From NCBI GenBank assembly GCA_013176395.1, contig JABMLP010000013.1, positions 248,001-312,000 on the forward strand: a DNA stretch of 64,000 nucleotides. The letters run 5' to 3'. A program made the position numbers and the translations under genes. The stretch comes from Venturia oleaginea (taxonomy: Eukaryota > Ascomycota > Dothideomycetes > Venturiales > Venturiaceae). Under the pieces are notes generated by a model. It was given only the letters and a program-made list of their open reading frames with translations, was not told the origin of the DNA and made no database searches. Below are positions 23,292 to 35,700 of this stretch, in pieces (within the stretch, counting starts at the first letter, position 1; every line of letters begins with the position of its first letter).

Positions 23292-24470
23292 ATTAGGGGA
23301 ATGATGAGGGACGGTATTGGAGAAGTACGTCTACTTTCTATTTTAGGCTAGTTCTTACTTACTATTATAGGCTAGTGTACGCGGAGAAAGAGATAATGAG
23401 TGGTCATCGAGACAGAGAAAAATGGGAAGGCTATCGTGGCAGGTATTTGGGCGAAGGGTGGGAGTGGTTCGTTCAGCTTAATAGTTGTTGGGATGGATCC
23501 AATTGAACCGAGTATCTGACCGCGAGAGAGTTTCGAGTATGGAAAGCAAAACAATGCGATTGCATGTTCTCACATTGCGGAAACGGTTCTTCGGTCCTGA
23601 TCATGTTTACACTCTCATGGCTAGGAACGAACTTTGAATACTCCTTTGTGCCGAGAAAAAAAACTCACCTGTGGCTGAGCGACTTCTTGCAAATGTCTTC
23701 GTGGTGCGCAAAAATTACTCGGTGATGAGCATATCTATACACTTTGCTCCATTAACGATTTGTCAAAAGCACTTTGTGAGTGTGGACGTCCTACAAAGGA
23801 AGTAAACATGTTTTCAAAATCATTCCTGCTGTGACGCGAACTTTGGGAGCCAAGCACGCTGGAATGTATATGACAAAAGGAAACCTAGCAAGAGCTCTCG
23901 CATTGTGTGAAGAATGGGCATTGGCTGAAGAACCTCTAGTGCCTCTGCTGAAAACCATGCCATCTGACTATCCCAATTAGGTGCGCACAAAACATGGCCT
24001 AGCTCGTGTAAGTTCGTCTTGAGAAATGGGACGCAGTGGAAGAAGGATGTGTGAATATGCTTGATCAAATAACGAAGAGTAAAATCATCACCTTGGAAAG
24101 CGCCAGGACCATTGCCATCGCAGAAGAGCTGACCATCCCCTCAGCATAACTTAGAATGCCAACTCACCACATCCACTCCACCAGGAGGCGACTGGAAAAG
24201 AGAAACTACATCCACATCGTCCACTCGATGAGTTACAGAGGGTGTTTCTTCCTCACCTCAAAGGGCGTTCCCACGCGATACAAACCGGCGAGATCGTGTA
24301 TATCCTATTCGGATGTAGAGTACCTTATATCCTGCGATCTATGATGGGTGGTTAATATCTTCTCGTCGGTGATGCATATATCCATGGTAATATGGATAGG
24401 GTGGCCACGATGCCTACCGTGTTGAAGGAACGGACTTTTGTGATTCGTTGAGGAGAATAATGATGATTTT
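23292..24470. other. gene-poor stretch
   Basis: No convincing gene. A short plus-strand frame near 23780-23980 has protein-like composition (GNLARALALCEEWALAEEPL) and may be a relic, but no family is recognised. Confidence 0.4.
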
Positions 24471-24835
24471 GTGACGAGCGTTGCAGGAATAATCTTTGAA
24501 TGGCAACTAAAAAGGAGATATATTAGTCAATCAAGCGCTTTAACTGTTGCAGAGGGCTCAAGCTTACTTCAACTTTCTAAAGAAGCTTCGGTTATCAGCA
24601 GTAACCAGGCTGATCAAGAGCCTTATATTGAGGAAGGACCACCAAATGAAGAGGAGAACATTGTAATTACTTGTTTTATTTGTCGCAGTGGTGACCATTC
24701 TGCAATCAACTGTCAGAAATATAGATAGGAATATTTAAAAATGAGAGATTTATTGGTGCATAATAGAGTAATTGATGAGGATACGAAAATGTGTACCGCT
24801 CGGTGGTGTGTACCGCTCGATGGTGGATTACGTTA
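24471..24835 (+). mobile_element. 3' remnant of a pogo-family transposon with a zinc knuckle
   Basis: The open frame 24471-24728 (85 codons) ends with a CCHC knuckle, CFICRSGDHSAINCQKY (C-x2-C-x4-H-x4-C). The same type of knuckle ends the pogo copy at 63.2 kb. About 70 bp downstream lies a tandem motif ACCGCTCGGTGGTG, then ACCGCTCGATGGTGGATTACG, ending in TA. This strongly resembles the right end of the pogo element at 58063-59125. The 5' part, with the HTH and catalytic domains, is missing. Confidence 0.6.
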
Positions 24836-25579
24836 CCCGAGACGCCCCGTGACACGCGCCTAAGTCGCTATTAACCGAGTAATGAGTAAAGCACTAGTAG
24901 CTTCGGCTGGGATTTAGTTTCATAGTTTACGGCTTACGGCTTACGGCTTATAATATAGAATAATATCTATTAGACTTACGAGTACACGAACGAGGTTAGG
25001 AAAGCGCCGGGTTAAGTAAATATACTGCCCCTGCCGTACCTGTCTTAGAAGGCAGGTATGGCTAGCTTCCTATTAACCAGTCATTGTACGATACTACTGT
25101 TGACCATAGCTACCATAACGAGATAATACACTGCTAACGGGCAATTCAAAAACCACAGAACCCCGCTAAGGGGAATGTCTCTAATTACTGCTCCTGATAC
25201 CAATCCAACGCAAGATAGTATCGTCAGCTTTCAATATTTCAGGGTTCCTATAGCTAAGCTCCCAGCCTCGCCGGCGTGCATGCTCTGTTGGTTTCTGGCC
25301 TTGACCTGCCAACATCAACGTCCTTAATTGGCGACTGTTCATTGGCTGCTTAGTGGGGATACTTGCAAATCTAGACTGTGAAAATTACCTTTGTAACATC
25401 GCCATCCCAATTCCTATAATCGTGTCGAACACTCAATCCAGACCCTTCGCTCTTGAGGTGATATTCTGCCGATTGTTTCTCCCGTGCTGCCACCAAACGC
25501 TTCAAGTTTCGAAGAATTTTCTTCCAGTCTTCCTCCGTATTCGCGGCCTAAATCTAATGAACAATCAACTTAAGTTTGA
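24836..25579. other. gene-free, repeat-like stretch
   Basis: This contains a short tandem of TTACGGC (about 24923-24948) and AT-rich sequence. It ends in the 3' flank of the SF3B4 gene. No frame is supported. Confidence 0.4.
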
Positions 25580-26630
25580 TCATCTTCCACCAAATCCTGG
25601 AGGTGGAGCAAACCCAGGTGGAAAGTTCTGCCGCATGGGCTGGGCTCCAGGAGGCGCAAAGCCAGGCGGTGGCTGGAATGCTCCAGGTGAAACAAAATCG
25701 GCGGGTCCCCCATATCCTGCCATACTCGGAGGTGGTCTCTGTGGAAGGCCCGCAGGCGCCGGAGGAAGAGGAGTTGACGCGGGGCCTGACGGCGGTGCAC
25801 CTCGCTGTTGGTAAGCTTGCTGTGGGGGGGCTGCGTATTGAGACATTCCGTTGAAGCCCTGTGGTGGATATCCTTGAGGCGCCATAGGTGCAGCCATAGG
25901 AGGGGCGGCTTGGGCAACTGGCTGGTTGAAGAGTCCGGGCGGCAGGGGTTGCGACGAGATCTGGACGTTGTGTTTCTTTGCTTCATCTGCAAGTTTTCGC
26001 TCTGCCTCGTCTCCATGACGTTCGCCCTTGCCGTCCTTCTTGTATGCGTATTGTACAGTGATTTCCTTGCCCCCCAAGAACTGACCATTCATGTTTGCGA
26101 TAGCGTCGTCGGAGGACTGGAAATCGGCGAAGGACACGAATCCGTAGCCTTTGGAGAGGTTGTTGTCGTCGCGTGCAACCTGTTTCCGCCTGTTAGAGTG
26201 GTCTAATTTTAATTGGAGGGCATTTGAATACCTTTGGTGCATTGATGACCTGTCCAAATCTGCTGAAGGTATCGTACAGCGTCTTCTCGTCGACCATAGG
26301 ATCCAGATTTCCAATGAAGAGTTCTGCGCCGACTTCCGTGCTCTTTTGCTTGTCTGCTGAAGCTTTGTTAACTCGGATGGGCTTTCCATACAATCGGACT
26401 TGATTCATGATTTTCGCAGCATAGTCGGCATCTTCTTCTGATATGAACTCCACAAATCCGTATCCTTGGTGGCTCTGATTGACTCGGTCCTTGGGTAAAT
26501 GGACATTCACGATGCGACCAGCCTGGAGCATGAGCTCCCATACGAGAGCGTCGGTGATGCGCTCATCGAGGTTTCCAATATATACCGTCGCTTCTTTGTC
26601 CTGTTCCCAGTGTCGTGCTCCTGAAGTCAT
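25580..26630 (-). CDS. Splicing factor 3b subunit 4 (SF3B4 / Hsh49 homologue)
   Basis: This U2 snRNP component binds pre-mRNA near the branch site. The exons are 26232-26630 and 25580-26179, with a 52-nt intron falling between NAPK and VARDD. The product is 332 aa. RRM1 (residues about 14-90) has [11 protein letters not shown] as RNP2 and QGYGFVEF as RNP1. RRM2 (about 104-180) has ELFIGNLDP and KGYGFVSF. The C-terminal third is Pro/Gly/Gln-rich, as in SF3B4, with repeated PPGF motifs ([10 protein letters not shown] at the end). The intron interrupts RRM2, so the unspliced frame stops early. The ATP synthase d gene is divergent upstream, with about 180 bp between the starts. Confidence 0.94.
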
Positions 26631-26811
26631 GGTGATCTGTACTATGTCGTCGTCGTTGTTGTTTCGCTGTCGAGGTCGGCGGTATAAAAATGGCTAACAA
26701 AGACCTGTCACGTGGTGCGACTTGAACCGGCGATGAACGGGAGAGCTTCAGATTGTATTCAATCTTCATTCCATTCCATCCCATCACGATCCAGCACCCA
26801 TCACTGCAATA

Positions 26812-27559
26812 ATGGCCGCCCCAGCTGTAAGTAATTGGATCCTCTTACTCCCATTAAAGCTCGCAGAATTGCCATTGGCGCCGCTATTCCTCCACGAACC
26901 CATTCCGAACCTCTACAACCGAGCCAAACAATTTCCTTAACTCCCCCCATACGCGATACCCACCATCGAGAACCCCAGCTAACATCCATACAGCGAAGCG
27001 CTGCTCTAAAATTGGATTGGGCCAAGCTCGGTTCCCAGCTCGGTCTCAAAGGCAGCACCGCCAACGCCCTCGTCGCATTCAAGAAGCGCAACGACGACGC
27101 TCGCCGAAAGATCCAGCAGCTCCAGGAGCAGCCCTCCACCGTCGATTTCGCCCACTACCGCGGCATCCTCAAGAACCAGTCCATCATCGACGATATCGAG
27201 AAGCAATTCAAGGCCTTCAAGCCAGCCACCTATGATGTTGAGAGGCAGGTGAAAGCCATTGAGGCTTTCGAGGCACAGGCTGTCAAGAGCGCGGAGGAGA
27301 CAAAGAGCGTCGTTGACCAGGAATTGAAGGACTTGGACAAGACATTGAAGAACATTGAAGAGGCCAGGCCTTTCGAGGATCTCACTGTTGTATGTGTTGG
27401 CTTACGGAATCTTGCGTTGAATCAGACTAACGTGGTTTCCAGGACGATGTTGCCGCTGCCCGACCTGACATCGACCAACGCACCGAACAGCTAGTTTCCA
27501 AGCACAGATGGGGAGTTCCAGGGTACAAGGAGAAGTTTGGCGATCTCTCAGTGCTATAA
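26812..27559 (+). CDS. atp7: ATP synthase subunit d, mitochondrial
   Basis: This is a peripheral-stalk subunit of the mitochondrial F1Fo ATP synthase. The exons are 26812-26826 (15 nt, MAAPA), 26994-27389 and 27443-27559, giving 175 aa against 174 in yeast Atp7. The 167-nt first intron has a GTAAGT donor, a GCTAAC branch and a CAG acceptor. Family landmarks are [38 protein letters not shown] and the C-terminal [18 protein letters not shown]. The last exon resolves a false extension after DLTV. The initial 5-codon exon is inferred from the Met plus perfect splice signals. Confidence 0.92.
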
Positions 27560-27991
27560 GCAGCTCGCTAATCTTTTTGCCCGATTTTCATCAAAAGCTC
27601 TATCATGTGCACGTAGCCTTCTCATCAATGTACAAGATATAGACGTTTGGTAATGCTGTGTCTTGATATTTGCGTGCCAATTGTGCGTGACTCGGTCTTT
27701 CCCAGCCCACTCTATCAAATCACCGCAAAACTTTTCATCATTTACAAAATCCACCTCAGCAAAGTCTCCATTCCCGTCTTCCTACTAGTTCAAGGCGCCA
27801 GAGCAAAACAGCACTCAAACGACCAGAAAGTACATCAACTCAATCTATCAAAGCAGGATGGACTCGATGAATCAACTGTAAACCCGAGAAACCTATTGAT
27901 TACAAGCTATTCCGAAAACACAACCAAGGCCGAATACGATAGCCAAAAGGACAGGAAGAAGAAGAAGAAGAAGCATGGGAACACCATATAG

Positions 27992-28012
27992 ATATATATA
28001 TATATATATATA
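27992..28012. repeat. (TA)n microsatellite
   Basis: An alternating AT dinucleotide run of about 21 bases. Confidence 0.9.
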
Positions 28013-28674
28013 GCGGGATGTGGTAATTAGATCTCAAAAGAAACAAAGGGAGGACTATTGTACCGGGGAGAAGATGTCGGGTTTGTGTTAATATGGGTAT
28101 TAATATTGAGGTTTCTATTCATCCATCCATTCATTCATCCATTCATTTCCCAAACTCAAAGAGCTAGAAATCATAGATTATACATACCATCGGCCTTTGA
28201 AAGAAAACTCATCGTTGGAGCGGTGGGGTCGAGTAGATGCTCGGGATGGACTGGTTTATACATGGTAGATGATGGAGATTGCGGATAAGGAAGTAAGGGT
28301 GATGTTACACGGTAAATCGTATCCTACATGATGTTTTTCACTTCTTTCAATATGTCGAACCTGTTTTTGTATCGCTTGCTTAGAGCACATGATATACTAA
28401 TTGGTAGATCATGACTAGGATACGTCATCACTCAAAGAGATGAACAAGCATACCAGAAATATTCTCATAATCAAATTTCAAGATTGTAAGCTGAAGGGTC
28501 GATAATGCATACAATTTAAACACTGAATCGTCCAAAGCCGCGCAAGCACAACAACAAAAAAGGCCCAATGAAAAATACAAACACATAATATACCTTATAT
28601 GTTTTCGTCGCTACATCAATCCCTACAAACAGATTCCAAAAATCGGCCATTCGTCCCAAAAAACCAGACTAAAC

Positions 28675-28675
<1 letters not shown>

Positions 28676-28711
<36 letters not shown>
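28676..28711. repeat. A36 homopolymer
   Basis: This is an uninterrupted run of 36 A residues. It could be the poly(A) end of an old retroposed sequence or simple slippage. No LINE or SINE body was recognised upstream. Confidence 0.9.
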
Positions 28712-28713
<2 letters not shown>

Positions 28714-29111
28714 TTCCAAGCGGGGGTATGATTGACATAAACACAAGACAAGAAGTGTGTTTCCCGATTCCCTCGCAATTCGTGCACCACCCATCCCATC
28801 GCCTTGCCCAAACCCATATATGCGCATACCGAACATCCCAGATCGCAAACGGTATCTTATGATGGAGAAAAGAAAAGCAGGAGAGCTCGAGAGAGAAAGA
28901 TCCACCAACACCGAGCTAGAAGAAAGCATGATATCCCATCCAGAGCCCCGATACTAATCATAACAGTAAATCATCCCATCAAGGCTCCTCTTGCACAGCA
29001 AATATAGAAGTCTTGAAAGTCACATCCATCCCAACCACGCCCTCGACCAAACATGTGTAAAGAAAAAGGATACAAGAAAAGAAATTGCGACTGAATGTCT
29101 CATAATTCCCA

Positions 29112-32100
29112 TCAGTTCGGTGGCGGAGCGCCACCCCTCCATTGCTGTCTCCGCTGCTCGTCGGCTTCGGTGGCATATCGATGTCGCTGTTGTTGCTGAA
29201 GTCTGCTCCTCTCTTGGGCCTCCCTTTCCATCCTCTCTCTTCTTTGTTGATCACGTTCGTGATCCCGTCTAGCAAGCTCATTTTGAAATTGAATCTGTTG
29301 TTGTGTTTGAGGCTGCGACTGTCCCATATCAGGAGGTACATAGGATGTATGGCTCAAAGGTGTTGGACCATTTCGCTCGGGCGGAGCATATTGCGTGTGC
29401 GTAATTGGCGGGGTGTGATCTCCGTACCGATGATATTGTTGTCGCTGTTGGGCCATCAACTGCTCCTGGTGTTGTTGCTCACGCTCTCGTTGCTGGTGGT
29501 GGTGGTGGTGTTGCTGTTCACGCTCCCTTTGCTCGCGAATGGGAATGTCTAGCCTTTCACGAAAGCGGTCCATAGCTGCCTCGTGTTGCTGTTCACGCTC
29601 CCTTTGCTCGCGACTGGGGATGTCTGGCCTTTCACGAAAGCGGTCCATCGCTGCCTCCATCCGTCGATGATCTTGCGGAGGTGGCTCGTTTGGTTGCGCG
29701 TACCGATTTTGCCCATAATTCGGCTCGTTTGGTGGGTGTGCCAAGTGGCTGCTATGAAAATGTGGCTGAGTCGACTGCGGGTCCCTCACTTTATAAGGAT
29801 TATCTCGCACCAACCCTGCACCAGTTACGGCTGATGCAGGTGGTTGTGCAGGAGGTTGGCCTCTTGGGTTCTGTGTGTAGGAGGGTGTGCGCGAATGGTA
29901 TGCACCGCCGACGACGGGAGGAGGTGACGGGATATTGGGTCTATTATTGAGTCTGTTGAATGCTGTTTGGCGATAGTCTCCGGGTGCGGCAAAGAGAGGG
30001 CGCTGCGGCTCAGGCATTGAAGGCGCATGCTGAGTCTGGGATAACGGCGACCCTACCGATTGTTGTTGCTGCATTGGAAGTCCTGGGAAAGAGGGACGTG
30101 ATCCAGGCCAGCTATCACGATGATGATGGTGCATTGACGGCAGGCCATCTCTTCCATCTCGATGTCCTGACTCGCTAGTTGGTGTCGATACAGACGAACC
30201 TGGTGTAAGCTGTGAAGGAGCGAAACCGGTGCGAGAAAACGATCGTGGTTCACCATATGGCTCCCGTGCCGTTCCACTCTCAGATAGAGGAGCAGGATGG
30301 TGATACTGCTGAGTGGGAGTACCAGTAGTGACCGGGGTGTTCACTTCTGGCTCTCGTCTTCGAGGTCGCTCTTCCTCGACAGGGTCTGTGTTCAACATTG
30401 ACAAAATGTCGATTCGCTTTGGAGGCGGGTCCTTTGGAGGGATTGGCGCTGCTGGCGCTGGGGCAGGCGTCGGAGTCATCGTTCTCGACGGAGGATGGTT
30501 CAGAGGATTCAAGGCTGTAGGCACCCGCTGAGGTGACGGCGGGCGCACGCCGCGAAGAGATGGACTGAAAGGGCGTGCTTGAGGTTGGGATTGATATGCA
30601 GAAGGTCCGGTGAGATCGACAACGGGACTCGGTGCAGACGACATAGGCGCGACCTGCATGCCGAATGATGTTTGGGGAAAGCGTTGTTCTGGGCGACCTG
30701 CCTCGGGAGGACCAGGGCGGGCGTACATGGATGGAGGCAACTGCGAAGAAGACGTACGAAAGAAGCTCGGCTGGGGCTGCCTCTGCCGCAGGTTTTCAGG
30801 CTCTTTCATCTCCATTTCCAATTGAGCTCGGGCATCAACGTCTGCTTGCATCTTGGCTCTCGCATCTCGTTCTGCTTGGAGTCTGTTTTGGGCATCCATG
30901 TCTGCTTGCATTCTGGCTCTTGGGTCTGAGAATGCTTGTTGGCTCTTCTGCTGGTTGAGCTGCTGTTGCATCGCCGCACGCTCAGACTCGGATCTGATGC
31001 GCTCACGTTCGCGCTCTGCGTTCTGCTCCGCGAGAATCAGATCAGGAGCATGCGTGAACAGATTCCGGGGAGATGAGTTGTTGTCATGTTCTGTTTTGAT
31101 GCGCGCAATCCGCTGCGTCTGCGTCTCGTTCTGATTGGGCACTGTGTGTGCTGGCTGCTGCATGGCTTGATGAGTTGGTTGTCCAAATCCATGTGCAACG
31201 TTCACTCGACTGTCGTCAGCGAAAGTGCCCATCCGAGGCCCCGCCTGTGGTCGTGGCGGCTTCTGTGCAGGATTACCTAGCACTTGGTGATGCATCAAGG
31301 GTTCGCCTGCAGGATTGGACTGCCGAGTAGCAGGTGGCTGCTGTGCGGGGAAACGACTTTGTGATGCAAACTGAGGTGTTGATGCTTGCGACGGCATGCC
31401 AGCCTGAGAAGGCGAATTCTCAAGGTCGATGACTTCGGTATTTGGTGCGAGGGTGCGGGCCATGGGAGTCTGGAGGGTATCGTAGCGACGCTTGGTAGGC
31501 TGAGAGGCGATTGGAGGAGACCCGATTGCTTCCCCTCGATTCCTTCGATGATTGGCCTCGTTGGCTAGTTGTTCGATATCGGGATTTTTGCCGTCACCCA
31601 CGAGCTTGTGGTAATGGTTCTTTATCTGAGGTGAGTCAGCATTGTCCTTGTCGCGTACAACAAAGCCAAGGTTACTCACCATCGTAGGGGTTTTCGTTTG
31701 CATATGGTTGGAGATGGCCGGAAAGTCGGTACCGAAATACCCAAGGGACTTTCTGAAATCCTGTTCTTCGACCACTGACCAATAGCTTGAAGCACCTTGC
31801 CGCTGGCTTTGGCTGTGCGACCTAGCACGTTCGGTGGGTGCAGAGATCCCGGTCTTCACGATATCGACTGCGCCGCTCTCCGGATAGACTTGCTGTGTTT
31901 GAAGCAGTTGTGGCATGGGAATGGAGTCCCACATGGCAGTTCGCTCCTCCATTACCATTGGGGCAACTTGCATCTTGTCTTTCGCGATCTCCTTGTCGAT
32001 TTTTTGAGGCGATGCTGCAGTTGCTGTAGGCCGTGCTGCAAGTGGCTGATTGCGAGGTTTTCTTTGAACCTTCTCTTTTGTGCCCTTTCGCTTTCCTGGC

Positions 32101-35100
32101 TTTTCGGACCCCATCTCTCCCTCTTTGGCACTTTCGTACTTATTTCCAACAACCCCTTTCTTGCTTGGAGGCAATAGAGGCCCTTGTTCGGCCTCCGCTT
32201 CTTTGGGCCACTGCGGAGCTGCAGCTCTGCGGGGACGACCACTGTCGGTCACAAGAGGTGTTGTCCCATCAGCATCAACCATGTCAGTATCGCCTGCAGG
32301 AACGAGGGCACTTTTCTTTCCAGAAACTGCCTTGGTGGCTTTGCGTCTCCCTTTGCGACCCCGTTGCTTCTTCTCGTAAGGCCTATCCCATTTGGTTGCA
32401 TAATAATGGTTGATGCATTCCTTGTAAGTTCGACCATTACTCCCGGGAACACTCGATACGGCCTTGGCAATGCGTCCCCAAGCCTTGATGTTCTCTCGAT
32501 ATTCTTGTCGAAGCGCAGCATCTTCTGCTTCTGTGAAATCATCGGGTGGTGGAACAAAATCGAATATTCGTATCGCATCCTTGGGATGTCGTGCTTGGCT
32601 GTTGTCCTGAAATATCCTTCGCCTGATTTCAGCTGGCGGTAGCATGTCTGGTACGTCAGCTTCTCGATCTCTGGATGCACTAGCCTGCGCCTCTTTTGCC
32701 TCTCGTTCTTTCTGTCTCCTCTCTCTGTCTTCTTCCAGTGACAATTCCAGAATTCTCTGCATCTCATATTCAGTGGTAAACCTATTACCACGCCTGCCCC
32801 CTTCTGTGGGCGTTGGGAGACGAGCTGATGGTAATTCTTGAGCGCCTGAGGTAGAAGGAGCCTCTGGAGAAGTTTGCTTGAGGGCATTTTCATCGTCCTC
32901 CTTTTCTCTATCAAGATCCAGAGTGTACTGTTTCCAATTAATATAGAGTTCGCGGAACTCACTCCTCAGCGCCTCTTGCTCGTCATTTTCGTCGTCAAAT
33001 TCTTTCTTAATTAACCCCTTCATGTCATTGGCGATATCGAAGAAACGGTGGCGGCTTATGTCGTAATCGGGATCGGAGAGTGGCGACAGTGGGCCCTTTT
33101 CCAGATATGGGAGTGATTCTGGACCAGGGGTGGAAAATTGATCAAAGGAAGAATCTCGTGATGTTCTATAGCAATCAGCAAATTGGACTGTGCAAGAGTA
33201 GGGTAGTTGTGATTGGAGTTTCAGTCGGGCCCGAGCCAACCAGTGAATGTTCAATGAATGGCGCGGACGACAGCCGAAACAGATCAGACCTGAAAATGGA
33301 ATCAACTGACCTAGTAGCGCCTTCAAAGGCATCAGCCATAGCCTCATCTTGCTCCTCTTCGCGAGGCGTAGGCAACTCAGCTGGAGTGTCGATATCGATG
33401 CTGCCATTGACGCTCTCCTCGATGGGCTTTTTCTCAACACGCGTTTCCACATGAGTCTCGACTCGTGGCCTGAAGTCAATGTCGGGAATCACAGACTGAA
33501 GTGCCACCAGACGCATAACATGATCAAGCAAGAGCGAAGGTCGGAACTCTTCGCGCGACAGATCAATCAATTTCGCTTCCAGTTTCGCCTTGTCTGCATT
33601 GAATTTCTCCTCATGTTCTTTCAGTAGTTCAGTCATGTCGAGTTCGTCCTCATCGTCACTTAGATTGTCAAGTGGATTGGCGTCTTGTGGCTTACTTTCC
33701 ACGTGTGTATCACCCACTGAGACGTCTTCCATATCGGCGTCTTCTGATGCCGATGCCGATGCAGTCACTTGGCTGGTGGAGACCGGTGAAAGAGGTTGTA
33801 TGGTTGTAGAGGGCTGTACAATTGGGGATGGCTTTGGGCGCTCAATATCGTGCTCGATTTTTGGCGACTTGCGGAGTGGTGGTGCATTCTCTTTCCTCAC
33901 AGTGTCTGGGGATTGTCTACAGGAGGTGATGCCTAGCCCTGAGCTACCCAGTGGTCTTTGAGATACAGATGGGCTCATTTCACGTTCATGGCCATCGAAA
34001 TCCCGCTTGCTGGGCACGATTGAGGTTCGCGCAGTTGTTGTACTGCTGGCTCGCTTGAGGTTTGGTGGTGGCCCTCGGGGTGTGGTTGGAGCCATCCTAT
34101 CCGCCTTTGGTCCAGTAGGAACGTTGTCGGGCAGAGTTCGCGGTGACGTTGGCATGGCACCAGCTCGTGGACCTGTCGGGATTGTACTGGGAGGAATTGG
34201 CGAAACAGCTCTACCATAACCTCCCATTGGCCCTCCAATTGGTGGCGATCTCCCAAAAGGCTGGTTGATCGCATTCATCGCACGTGGTCCAGATGGTGGG
34301 GCTAGTAGCTTACCACTTGCTGTGGGCACATCAACAGGCTGAGATATCACTGCTGGTTTGACATCCGACATGGGTTTAACAGGAACAGGTGCAGCAGGCG
34401 GCTGCCGGACGGCTTGAGGTACATCTTTGGTTGTCTCCTCCGATGGGCCCCTTAATGTTTCATTCGAGAGTTTGGATCTATCAAGGACGCGGTCTGCCTT
34501 GGGTGCTGTGGGCGGAAGAGAGGAGAGGGCTCTGGGAGCGGTTGGAGGACCTTTGAATGGCTGAGCTGCACCGGAAGCTGGTGGTGGTTTGGGTATTTGG
34601 AGATCTGGATTCTTCCATGAAATCGAAGTAGGACCAGCAAATGTAGGTTGTCTGAATCCGAATGCCGGAACCTGAGGAGCGGAAGGAGGAGGTGAAGCAC
34701 CAGCTCGAGCAATACGCCCGGCGAAAAGATCCGGTCTTTCATCGCGAGGTGGCTTGTTCAAAAACCCATCCGAAAGGGCAGACCCTCGTCTTGAGACATC
34801 GTAAGACCTCCTTGAGTCGGTCTGCGGCCCATCTTGAGGACTGATGTGAAGCGTAGGCGGCCTCTCAGTCTGAGGGGTAGACTGAGCGGAACTCCCATTT
34901 TGTCTTCCATCACCTGCCGCCCTTGTGTCGAGCCTGGGGCCCGCGTCTCGTCTGAAAAAGCCTCCATCCTCGCGGTCCCGGTAAAATCTCCGATCATCTG
35001 TCTCACGTGCTCTGTCTCTGCGGTCCAGATCTCGAGAGTCTACAGAACGGTCGCGCTCTCGAGGAAGAGGAGCTCGATCCCTCGAACGACTTCTGGGTCT

Positions 35101-35700
35101 GAATGAGTTCCTGTCATCTGTGGGGTATCGACGGTTGACATCTCCTCGTCCTCGTGTAAAGGCTCCTCCCCGGTAAGCAGGACCGGAGTTTCGTGGGGGA
35201 TCCGAAAGGTTTGATCCTGCGGAAAGTGGCCCATCTCTAGCTTCCAGTCGCGCTCGATCCGTGTCAATGGGCTTTGGAAATGCTCGATCGTCTCGACGAT
35301 CACGTGGAGGAGTCCTTGCTCGCGGAGGTGGTGAACGTGCTCGAGGTGAAGTGCGTCGTTCCCATCTGTCTTCCCCATCTCTCCATCTATCAGATTGAAA
35401 GGGTGGTCCATCACGCGTGTCGCGAAAATCCCTGGTATCGCTGCGTCTCCCAAATCCTCCTCCGCGCCCTCCTCGAGGTCCTGTTGGGGCAGGTCTTGCT
35501 GGTGCGTCGTTTAATCCTCGTGGCCCACGGGGTATGTCGCGATTATAACTATCTCCGCGCACATAGTCATTTGGTCTGTTCTGATAACCTGGATTGTTGT
35601 TATAGACGCCAGATTGTCGTCGATCAGGAAATCGAGGTGGTGACCGGTCACGTGGGGTGTATCGACTGGGCGGGTCTCGATCATTGTTAAATCGAGACAT
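29112..35700 (-). CDS. Snt1-like SANT-domain protein (Set3 complex / NCoR-SMRT type)
   Basis: The proposed exons are 33311-35700, 31680-33165 and 29112-31625, giving 2,129 aa. The ATG at 35700 (MSRFNNDRDPPSRYTPRD) was chosen because the frame has no earlier ATG. The N-terminal third is disordered and very rich in Arg, Asp, Pro and Gly. A first SANT/Myb-like domain lies near the middle (DDFTEAEDAALRQEYREN, then AWGRIAKAV and INHYYATKW). A second follows (SYWSVVEEQDFRKSLGYFG, FPAISNHMQTKTPTM, then IKNHYHKLV). The 54-nt intron at 31626-31679 cuts the second SANT and lacks an in-frame stop. The C-terminal third is Gln/Pro/His-rich with a near-duplicated MDRFRERxDIP segment. Paired SANT domains in a giant disordered fungal protein point to Snt1, a scaffold of the Set3 histone deacetylase complex. 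The match is by architecture and is moderately sure. Confidence 0.82.

Larger units (their letters stand above)
27560..29111. other. convergent intergenic region with simple repeats
   Basis: This is a 1.5-kb gene-free, A-rich stretch between the 3' ends of atp7 and the Snt1-like gene. It includes a (TA)n run, TTCATCCA-type short repeats near 28110-28150 and a 36-base A homopolymer. Confidence 0.5.

Noticed and set aside
28676..28711. poly(A) tail of a retroposed gene
   Set aside because: No gene-like or LINE-like body and no target duplication were seen next to the A run.
33580..35690. plus-strand frames opposite the Snt1-like gene
   Set aside because: Shadows of the Arg/Pro/Ser-rich coding strand; none has a domain.
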